Assembly: GCA_935421135.1 (NCBI GenBank)
Contig: OW285191.1
Coordinates: 18,926,700-18,990,699, forward strand
Source of the DNA: Bugulina stolonifera
Taxonomy: Eukaryota > Bryozoa > Gymnolaemata > Cheilostomatida > Bugulidae
DNA length: 64,000 nt
Direction of reading: 5' to 3'
A program made the translations under genes and the position numbers. Shown here piece after piece: positions 10,732 through 22,700 of the stretch (position 1 is its first letter; every line of letters begins with the position of its first letter). The notes beneath the pieces are model-generated. The model was not told where the DNA came from. It searched no databases and saw only the letters and a program-made list of their open reading frames with translations.

Positions 10732-13700
10732 ATGGGAGATAGTTTTGATATTTATGGTGATCTAATAGAAGATACTCCACCGCAAATCCATACACCAGCA
10801 CAAGATGGTAAGTAATATCAACAGTAATATTAACAGACTTTATACTCCCGATGTTAGTGCATTGAGAGTGGTTCATGGGCTTTTGGAATGACAACAACCG
10901 ATACTGTGTAGCTCATCGCCCTGGTAGTTAACCAATCGGATTTGCTTAATATCCATTCAGCTAGTGTCAAGAATTTATTTATAATTTCAAGGTTAAGCTA
11001 CCCACGTTTGTCTAGTAGTGGTCTTTTCAGTGACAGGCCAATTATACATGTAGATAGTGAATACTTTATATTACAAATAGATAGGGACAGTAGCGTGGAA
11101 TATCTGCTATCAGCAGACCTATAATGCATAGATTATGTCTATAGGCTAACTGTATACATTGTGCCTGCTATATGAGTGTATGCGTTGATCTGTCTAGAAC
11201 CAGCTACTAATGAGAAAAAGGATGCTGCTGATCTCATAGTAACTGCAATCTTGGCTAATGGTGAATCAGACAATGATGCCAACCAACCTAGTAGGCCTAC
11301 TACTAAGAGCTGTGTGCCTGCGGTGATTAGCAACTCATTGACTTCTACTTCATTGTCACATGGTACTACTTTGACCTCTACCACTGAGCCACTCAGTGAT
11401 CCACTGAGTTCTTTAACTCATTCTGGTATATCCTGTTCCACATTACTTCCTGCAGACCTAGTGAAGAACAATCAGACTCCAGCTAACCATGAGACGAGTT
11501 CAGAATCTAATCAAGATGATGTCGAACCAGCAGCTTCTGCTTCTATTGGACAGACTGTTGAGGTATTCTAATCTCATTGGCTCTTTTCAGAGCCATTAAA
11601 TAAACAAAGAGTTTGTTCAATGTAGCCTAAGCCCACTTTACATCTTACCCTTTTCCTTCGAGCCCCTACCATTTCCCCTTTTTCCACTCTTGGCATCACC
11701 GCTCCGTCCTTCCCTCCCCCCCCCCCCACTCCATCATTCTTTTCTCTTATTCTTTCCTTAACTGTACCATCACTGTTTCTGCCCCTCGTTCCTTCCTTCT
11801 ATCTATATCCATTGCTACTACCATCTCTCCACTTCTCCCTCTACTCAACCGCTACTTCTCCCATCTTTCCCTTTACCACTCTCTATGTCCTCCCATTCTA
11901 ATCCATACATATAGACATAGAAATGCTGTAGCATGGTTGGTATTATGCTGTGAGTAGTAACTAGAGTTTTGTTGTTGTCAAGAGTTGCCAATACTGATAA
12001 CACCAGTATGGGAAGCGTTGTGCTAGTTGGTAATCAGCAATATAGAATAAAACAGCTGATACTCACTCTATGTAAACATGTCCAATTAGTATTATATATG
12101 TACTAGTCATACTACACTTGTTTAGTGCAGGTATATGCAATATCTATTAAATATAATGACTACAATGAGTACAAAAAAGAAACATCTACTGCAGTAGAAT
12201 AGGGTAGATGCAGTCACACCCACCACTAGTATTGTATTTGCCATACTAATTTCTGTGAGGCATACCATGTGTGAGGCATACATGCGCATGGTATAAGAAG
12301 CAGCTATATACTCTCTGATTACAGATGAACAGGAATGGAGACTTTGAGCTGATGAATGATGTATACTCTTTACACACTGAGAAAGAGAAAGAACACAAGA
12401 AGGAGCTTTTTAACCAGCAGTTGGTTATAGATCAGCTACACCAAGACAAGGAGCGTCTTCAAGCTGAGAATATACAGCTTAAGCACAACAATGCTCTCTT
12501 GTTGGTTAGTGACTTATCACAATACTCTCCTATTATTGGGTACTGGTGTACACTCATTTAATCCTATTGGTTAGTGACTTATCACAATACTCTCCTACTA
12601 TTGGGCACTGGTGTACACTCATTTAATCCTATTGGTTGGTGAAATATGGCAATACCCTGCATTGTACACGCCTATGTAGGCCTATATTGTATCAAAATAG
12701 CAAATTGGTAAAATAGTTCTCGACTCCAAAACTATTTTGCCATTCCTCTATTTGATTCAAACTAGTTGTGATTTGTTGCTGAGTTTTGTATTCATTGTAT
12801 TCATTGTATTCATTGGTCAAGTAGCTTGTTGATTGGATCTGAAAGTGAGATCAATTAGATTAACATTTTTATCTTATTGCTGGTCATTAGTAGTTGTATG
12901 TGTGTGTATCGCCTTCATCGGCTTTGACTCTACCACATCCAGGTAACAGCTAGGAAAGAGTTGCAGGCTCAAAAGCAATTGGTGTTGACTCTGCGTAAGC
13001 AACTAGTTCAACGAAGACCTAATTTTCAAGTGCCATCTCAAGTCGCTCCTCCGGTACCCCTTTCATTGACAACAGAGGTGCCACCTATGATAAATACTCG
13101 AATCCCTCCTCCAATGTTTACTGTCCCACCTCCCATGCCAACTCATATGCTTCCTATGATAAATACTCAAGTACCACCACCACCTCTACCAGCTGAATCC
13201 CAAGTCTCTCATATGAGGTAAGTGCCGTTCTGTTGTACAATAATCACACAATAGAAATGGAAGTCATAATTTTTCTCATACAAATTCCAGTGTTGTGCGA
13301 GGTGTCTGAGTTGCCACGTTTATGTTCAGGCAATAGACATTTTCACCTAGCTTTAGATCCTAGTTTTTGGTTAGAGGTGATACCAATGAAGTACAAACAA
13401 GGTCATAATTTTGCCATGCTCAAAAATTTTACTTGGCACGGCCTTCACTTCATATTTGGAATTAAGGCATGTATAATGTATTTTTTAATGCTAATAGGCA
13501 GGTTTAGTGCTTCAAAGTAAATAATGTGACTGGCTTCAAGATATTGACGTGCTATTGTCCTAATCGTTGCTTATTCTCTGTTATATGAGGTAATAGTCTG
13601 ATTTTCTGGCCTAGGAATGATATGAAACAAGATACAGGAACCTTTAACTTGGTTCAGGAGAGTTCCAGTAGCCATGTCAGTTATCCCAAGCAATCTGCCT

Positions 13701-16700
13701 GTAATACCTCTCGTCCCCAAGAGCCTTCAATAACAACTGTGCGTCACAAAGAGTCTTCCGTATCGTCTTCTAGACACAAACACTCACCCTACAAAACATC
13801 GCGTCGGCGGGAGCCATCTGTTGTCTCATCGAGAACGCGAGAAACTTCCAGCAGCCGAGATGTGAGGGGGTTGCTTATGTCGCGCACTCGAGTTGATAAA
13901 GCTAAAGATAATTTAAGGCAACGCGAGAAGTCGGTTTTGAAGGACTCGGGAAGAAAGAGCTCTAGAGAAAACATAAATATTAGATATAAGAAAGATAGTT
14001 GCCGCAGGCAAGGGACGCATGACTCAGGTAGATCATGTTCGAACAGTTCTTCACAAAGACCTTCTAACAAAGTTGGGAGCAATGATTCTGGGGATAGAAA
14101 CAGATATGGCATTATTGATAAAGACAATACTCTTAGTCATAACCACAGGGGGTCCACTTCCAGACTCGAATCACATAAATCTCATGGAAAGGAGAATGTA
14201 GACAAAGAGCCATGTGCAGATGTTGACGATTCTGATCACAGAACCTCTCATTGCAAGCGCCATTATCCGTCATCCTCAGACTCGCCTAGAAAACGGCGCA
14301 AACGTTCTTCTATGTCAGACAAAAAGAGTAAAGTGCATGAAGCGAAGTTGAAACAGAAGAAATTAGAAGTCGACAATGTACCACCTATCTTAGACTCTGG
14401 AAGTATGGGTGAACTGATACAGATGAAGCGGGTATTGATAGATCAACTTGAAGAAGCCTCCAGTTCTAGAATTGGTGTGGAAAATAATGACCATGATGAT
14501 GATGAGTCTAATCATGCTGAGTCTATTATCAGTGCGGATGGGATAGCAAATTTGGGGAAACGTTCTCAAGGCCTAGCAATGGTGTTGGATGAGAGCGCCA
14601 CTTCCGCTGTTCTATCTCAACCTGAGCATGTTGAGGGAATAACAAAACCTCCTTCAGACCTCTCTACTGAACCAGTAGTGGAGGCCGATGTTCTTCCACT
14701 TTTAAATGCCGGTAAAGAAGAGTCAAACACATTCCAATCTGCCGAAATTGTCAAAGCAATCTCTGACAAATTTGAAGGGGTTGATGATCATAGTGATGTT
14801 TTACCTATCACTCATGTTGACCCACTTGCGAAGCATTTGGAACAAAAACCCTTGGACAGCAATGATGATACGTATCCACTGGCTGCAAACACTAATTCTT
14901 CTACTAACTTCCCAAAGGATGACTCAAGGGCTGGCAATGGCTCATTAAATATTGATTTGGGTACAAGTTCTTCATTGGGAAAGTCTATTCGTTGTAACAT
15001 CGAGTGTGGTGCATTAAAGAAAGGGTCTTCAGAACTTATTGTAAATGAGGACCCTAATATAAGTTCACCTAACGCGTGCGATGGGAAAAGTGAGACTGAC
15101 AAATCTGCACCAATTTCTAGTTCAGCAATAGGCTGGGTAAACTCTGACCTCGACACAAGCTCTTCATTAGAGCAATCGTATGATGACCTGAGCTCAGCTC
15201 CCTCTACAGGTGTGACCATGTTTAGCAGTACAGTCCCAGAACATTCTTCTGGTAATTCACGTCTCCCGGACTATCAAACTGAACCAAAAATAAAGCAGAC
15301 TGCTGTTCACGAGAAAAAACAAACTGCAACTATATCAGACTCGATATTGACAGCAGCTAGACCAATCAAATCATCTTCACCTACTTCTGAAGAATCTCAA
15401 CATACTGCTGAAAAATCTATTTCCATGCAGCAGGAGGCTGAATGCAGTTCTCTTGACAAGACTGTCAGCTATCAATCATCAGATAATATGACTTCTTCAA
15501 GCTCTTTGAATGACCCATCTGTCCACTCTGCATCTCTTCCAACAAAGTCAGGTAATATATTTTGTATAGTCATGTGCTCAGTCCCCATCTCCCGCTATGC
15601 TTTTCATTGTGCAGTGGTTAAGGTATTGCTAAGATATACATGTGCATGAGTGCTAGTCATGGGTGTCTGAAATATATTGTACATTGTATGCTGAAATCCG
15701 TCTCTTCTGTGCTATATGTGGATTAGCTGGTTCTCTAACGTATCACCAACTGCTCATCTGAATGGACTTACTTTGGTGTTTGTCCAATACCTTCTACGAA
15801 CCTGTAACATAATAATATGCTTCTACTCCTGCTCATGCTGTTATTCCAGATAACGCACATACTGGTGGGTTAAGCTTACTCGTCCATTTTCTCCAAACAG
15901 GAGAGCTCCGTCCTTCTAAGTTCATGGCAGGTAACTTACCTTGTCTACCTAACTTGTTCAATGGGTACTAAAAGTTATTGTTTTACTGTTGAAGTGTAAT
16001 AATAGACCAGTTAGAGACTAATTGGAAGTTTGGTTCTGCTATAAAGAGACCATTCAGTGGTTAAAAGTTCTCAAAATCTAAGTAGGCCATTTGGTATGTT
16101 TGCACTCTCAAATTCTAACATTCACTGCAAAAAAAGCTAGAGCCCAATTAATTGCTGGCTATTTTGATTTAGGGTAATAGATTTTGGTTAGATATCAAAG
16201 TTAGGATACACTCCCACTGAACTTTGTATCTTTTTTCTAATACTATTTTAACAAAATCCATTTTATTAGGTTTTAGAATACCAAAGAAGTCAGCTGAATT
16301 GGCAGCGAACGGAGATTCAGAACACTCTCTGTTGGAATCCACTGATTGTAAGTAGTAATTATTTAACTAAGAGGAACAATATCAGTCAAAGATTTTGAAT
16401 ATTATTATCTTGTTTGAAGTTGTTTAATTACCTAGAAGACGCCTTGATTAACATAATTTTTTATAAAAATGAACTATTTCACAGTGTCTCTTTGAGATTG
16501 GGTGTTTGGAAACAAAGACAATTATTGTTGTATGTATGAGCTTTGACAATTGAAAAAGTTTTACTTTTTCTTGCTTTGCTGTTTTCCTGAGGGCACATTT
16601 TGAATTCGGTAGCTTTATTTTGATACTTTGGTGAGTATGTAATGTGTATTAATCCCATTATGTATTTCAGCAGCCAAGAAGCCAAACTCCTGCACAAAGA

Positions 16701-19700
16701 CTGGTAAGATAAATGTGGGGTCTAAGTCAGTATCATCACGGTCTGGGGCAACGGAAGTTTCAAATTCTGGTGGTCATCAAGAAAGTGCTATGTCAGAGTT
16801 TCATGAAGAGAAACAATCTGACAAAATCATACCTAGATCCAAAAGATCAGTGAAGGGGAAAAGTGACAGCTCACATTCACAAAGAAAAGTTGACTCTACT
16901 CGTGTAAAATCTCATGATAAACAGATCCCCCGCGTTATACCTTTGGATGGTGAGTCTGTAACAGACCCCAGATGCTCATCAGATAAAGATAAGCCGTCTG
17001 TAGACCTGCTAGTGTTATCTTGGAAAGATGGTGACCCAGTATCACCTATGCAAAAACCAAAACTGTCTAAGGCAACCGAAAAGCACCATAATTCAAGGTC
17101 GCACACATTAACAAAAAAGGTAACAGGAAGGCTTTCAAGTTGTGCTGATAACAGTAATCCTGATGACCTTGAGTCATTCAAACCCTTGCTTCAACAAACC
17201 AACTCTACTGGTGAGCCAGTAATAAGTGGTTCATTGAATCGTATTGACAGTCTCAAACCTGGCTCTATGAGTCCAAGAATATCATCGATGAGTGAAGAGA
17301 ATACAGATGGTAATACGAGAAGATTAAACAGCGATAAATTGGACATGTTTTCCGCTGTGGATCCGATGAAAAAAGTATCTTCTCGTGTTAACCTAGAGCC
17401 TAATGTTTTATCAATGCTTACCAATGACATTTCTAAGCAGTTGTCTGAAAATCATACCAAACTGAATGTGAGCAAAGAGTGTTCCGATAGCGCTACAGTC
17501 ATGCAGTCAAAAGTGTTAGAGGGTAACTCCATTGACAAAGAGGTTAAGATGAGAGCCTTATTGCATACTTCTGGTAATAAACCTGAAACATTTACTAGTG
17601 TGCTAGATTGCATGCGTACCCCAAGTGACCAAACTTTCAGAATACCAAAGAAAAATAGCCCATCAGTTTCTACTGCAAATAAATCTAAGCACGATGATCG
17701 TAAAACTTCAGCGTCTACTTTGGTCTTAAATCCTTGTGACACTGCTACCAAGCGTACCAAAAGGTATTTTAAAGACGATCATAAAGCCAAAAACAATTCA
17801 ACCAATTCACAAGTAAGCGGACAGCATATTGAAAAACAGTATACAGCAACAGCCGATACAGATCACTGTGAGAAATCGCAGAACAGGATAATCGATTGCA
17901 ATGAAGATGTGTTGGAGGGTATTGATGTCAGTAAAGATGGCAATCACTGCAATGATTTGTCTCAGGGTGAAAATCAACATGAAGACAAGGATAATAATCA
18001 TGTTGATGACCTGAGTACTCTGCTTGGTGATGCACCAAACAACCAAGAGGAAAATGCTTTCAAGTTGAAACAGCTTGGGACAGTGTGTGTTGAGGATTGT
18101 GCTAAACAGTCTATCAGTGATATAATTATTCAAGGTAAATATTACCATGTGGACACAGATGATAAATCAGGTGATTTTAATAACACATGTGGGAAAAATA
18201 CAAATGTCAAACCTGGAGAACATAGCGATCTTGACAAACGAAGTGCTTCAAAAAATACCAAAAGGCTTGATAAAGGGATGTCTAGAAGCGTTGAAAGATC
18301 ATCTGCCACAAAGTATGATAAGTCCAATAATAGAGATGAGCGAGAAAGAAGTCAACATTCCGACAAACATGGAAGCAAACCATTTGAGATCGGTAAAAAG
18401 GAAGTCCCTGGTAGCACGTTCAAAGACTATGGTCAATCCAGTGAAAATCGAGGCAATAAGAATGACAAGTATTGTAGTCGGAAGGAGGATTGTTTGGGGT
18501 CACCAAAAAGTCACAGCAACAGAAATACAAAGTATGGAAAATATGAAGATTCCAGTAGAAGAGAGAGAAATGCTGTGAGTTCAAAAAGTGATGGAGATCA
18601 AGGGCATAGAAGCGTACGCAGTAGAAACAGCGGAGATTTGAACAGTCTTTTGAGTAGAAAAGGGGATTTGCCAGAACCCCGACTAATTGTTAGCAACAGG
18701 AATAGAAACCAAGAAAAATATGATAACACTGGTACAAAGGGAAGAACTGCTGTTAATTCAACCAATGATAGAGATCGGAGCAATAGTAAAGATGTGGACA
18801 AGCATTCGAATAGGAACAGGAATTTGTCAGACTCTCCGCAAAGTAAAGATGGAGAAAAATATGATGGTACACGTCGAAGGCAAATAAGTGGTGTGAGCTC
18901 ACATAATGAAAGAGATCGGGGTGATAGAAATATCCGCAGTCGCAGCAAAACTAGAAGGAATACCGACCAGAATGTGAGTAGAAAGAGAGATTTGTCGGGG
19001 CCTCCCAAAAATGTAAACAGTAAAACTAGAGATCATGAAAAATATGATGACGCAAGTGGAAGGAAAACAACTTCTGTCAGTTCAAACAACGACAGCGATC
19101 GGAGCAATAAAAATGTCCACAATAGAACCATTAGGAATGCAGACAAACATTCAAATGTGACAGAGCCTCTCCAAAATTGTAGCACCCGGAATAGAAACCG
19201 AGAAGGACATTATGACTCTGGCAGAAAGGAAAAGACTGCTGTTAGCTTAAGCAATGAAAGAGGTCAGGATGCTAGAAGTGTAAGGAATAGCAGTGGAAAC
19301 CGTCGGGATGCAGAGAATAATGCTAATTGGAAGAGAAATTTACCAGAACCTATAAGGTCAAGATCGCCTAATCGATTAGGTGAAAGGCGGGGCACCAAAA
19401 GAATGCGCCAAGGTTCCATGGAAAAAGGTCAAGGGGAAAAGCGGTATAAAAATGAAAAGAATTCCGATAGACATAGTAATGATGACCTAAATTTAAACAA
19501 AGATGATGACTTATCAGCTGAACCATGTGGCAACTCAGCTGAACTAGAAATGTCAACATCTAATGACTTTTCTATTGAGCAGTCAAGTGAGTTAAGGTAA
19601 GACTAGAGTTTTCTCTTGGGTCATAGTAATCCAGTGTTAATCGCCTCTCCCCTTTGCTAATATATGCACATTCATGCACCACTCCCTTAGTTTCTAGGGT

Positions 19701-22700
19701 GTTTCATATCATTTGAAAGCATTCGTCGAGTATAGCTCGATTTTCCTTGTCAAGTAACACTAGCATTTTATTTTTAGCGCACAAATGATTACTTTAAAAA
19801 GTACCTTTGAATAACTCTTTCATTTTTGTGTAGGGTTTGAACAATGTTTACTCTGAGATAGTCTTGAAAACTTATATAAAAATTATATGAAATACCCAGA
19901 GACTTGAATAGAATCAATTGAACAGATATGGCTATCACAATTTTCAGTCGTTCCGTTTACCAATCCATATTATTATTACTGTCGGCCTATATGTCATTTT
20001 TTTTACAATAACAAAAGCTTGGACCTTTCATTGTCTGTTTAATTCTTGTATAATAGCTAACAGCCATATATTTTATACACATTCATGTATAATATGGCAT
20101 AATAATGTTACATGTGTTATATGTTGGTACATCAATTAATTGTGTATTTTAGAGATACTTCAGGATCATCCAGAAGGGAGACAACCCCTACTCCGGTGAG
20201 TCAATTGGTGTGTAACTGTGTATTTGAGATGGGATACTACTTTGTTAGTATTGTGACACTCCCTATATGGCTCCTAAGTTATCGTTCTGAAGTCATATGT
20301 AGTAGATAAGTATCTAAAGTATCAATAAAAAAGCTCTACCTTCTCAGATTTCAAACTAGGACAAGCATCCCAATCAGGAGCCCATTCAGTTTAAAATATT
20401 ATGTCTTGCTATTCTGTATAATATTATGAAAACCCTCCTACAAGACACTGTACTGTTTGCTAGGAGTTGTCTTCTCTGTGTAGCAAAAGCAGGAGAAGAC
20501 AACTGAAAACTAGCAAGTCTATTTTGCCAATGCTGAGGACCATTACTGTGATTAATAGTAACTAAAAGTCTGTATTAGTAAGAACATAGGCATGTCACAA
20601 CCTTCAATGTCAAGTGGAGGTCATAGTCTTATATTGCCTGTGCTATGGTGTGCGGAAGTCAACTAATTTGCTATTTTAGAGTAAGGCGGAGACGTCCAGT
20701 AATACTGACTTATATCCCAGATGTAGCATAGAATCTTATACTGTGTGTAGCCGTAGACTACCATTCATTAGTCCGATCAAAATGAGTAAGTGTTCTGTGT
20801 TGATCATACCTACGGTAATACAACTCCTATGTTGATTGTGCTGTTCGTGGATAGTATTATACTCGAAGCCAGTTTGTGCCACTATACCACCAGTCATTGT
20901 CATGTCCTGTTCGTACTATTGGGTGCGTGTGCTAATTATTCAATCAGTGTAGGTTGGCTATTCTATACTACATGCGTGTTATTAGCAAAGTGTATATAAT
21001 TATATTAAATGTACATCACGTATTTGTCTGTCACCATGTTGATCATTCACTTGTATAACTGTACCGTACTATGTATTAATTTTACTTGTATAACCGTACC
21101 ATGTACTAATGTTAAACTCCTTTGCTTGGTGCAGATTCACACGATCAGACTGCAGATGTGGCACATTCCACACCATACACAGCTGCTGATGGCAAATCAA
21201 TCTCTCAGACTACTAACAGCAGTGGTAACACCAGCAGTGGTAACAACAACAGTGGTGACAACAACAGTGGTAACAACAACAGTGGTAACACCAGCAGTGG
21301 TAACAACAGCAGTAATCTTACTATTGACAGCCTAATTACACCTAGTAGACAGCTAATAACTCCTACACATGATGATGTCACTACACATGATGATGTCCCT
21401 ACTAGTGATAATGTCACTACACACGACGATATCACTACTAGTGATGATGTAACTAATGCTAGTGAAGATGTACTTAATACGTCTTGTAATGATTTCGCTG
21501 CTACTGGTGAAGATACTACCAGAAGTGTTAGTAGGCCTGACCTGTACATAGGAGATGCTATTTTAAACATTAGTTTGGAAGAAGGTGAAGTCCTATCGGC
21601 TGGCTCTGACATTGAAGACATTCCTGTAATGTCAGAACACAAGTTAAAAGAACACTCGCCAAGAAAGTCGAAAGAAAGGCAATCAAACCAAAGTGAAATT
21701 GACTTGAGAGCCCACCTCAGTCGGAGATCTGGAAAATCCCGTCGATCACAGGAGAGGTCAACAGCTAACCAGAGATCAAAGATCGGTGATAGGATAGCCA
21801 TATGTTCGCGCTCCAATGATAGGTCACAGGTAGCTTGTAGGTCAGGATCAAAGAAAACACTGGAGCCCAATGAAAGGCAAAATGTTGGCGAGAGAATAGG
21901 CAGGCGTTCCCGCTCTAGCGAAAAGTCACGAGGAACTTGCCAGCCAGAGTCGCAAGAAAGGCCACGGATTAATAAAAAGCAAAATAGTAGTAACAGAATA
22001 AGGAGACGATCACGCTCTAACGAAAGGTCACAGGTAGCCCACAGGTCAGGGTCACAAGAAAGGTCAAGGACTAATGAAAATCAAAACGTTATTGATGGAA
22101 TAGAGAGACAATCACGCTGCAACGAAAGGTTTCAAGGAGCTCTCAGGTCCGGGTCACAAGGAACTCGCAGATCAAGGTCAAAAGAAAAGCCAAAAACTAA
22201 TGAAAAACAAAATTTTGAAGATAGAATAAGGAGACGGTCACACTCTAATGAAAGATCACAAGGAGCTCACAGGGTAGGGCCACAAGGAGCTCACAGGCCA
22301 GGGTCACAAGAAAGGTTGAGAACTGATGAAAAACAAAGCATTAGTGATAGACTAGGGAGACAACCACGCTCGGACGAAAGGTCAAAAGTGGCTCACAGGT
22401 CAGGGTCACAAGAAAGGACTAATGAAAAACAAAACATTAGTGATAAAATGTCGAGGCGATCGCACTCTAACGAAAGGTTGCAAGGAGCTCACAGGTCAGG
22501 GTCACAAAGAGCTCACAGGTCCAGGTCACAAGAAAGGTCGAGGACTGATGAAAAACAAAGCATTAGTGATAGAATAGGGAAACAACCACGCTCGAACGAA
22601 AGTTCACAAAGAACTCACAGGTCGGGGCCACAAGGAGCTCACAGGTCAGGGTCACAAGAAAGGTTAAGTACTAATGGCAAACCAAACATTAGTGAGAGAA

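Noticed and set aside
13233..13520. 95-codon frame as a coding exon of the FLASH-like gene
   Set aside because: It lies between a donor (13217) and an acceptor (13615) whose phases match each other directly.
16704..16714. GTAAGA at 16704 as a splice donor ending a 33-nt exon
   Set aside because: The frame stays open through it into the 2.9-kb exon and no matching acceptor follows; it is coding (Gly-Lys-Ile).
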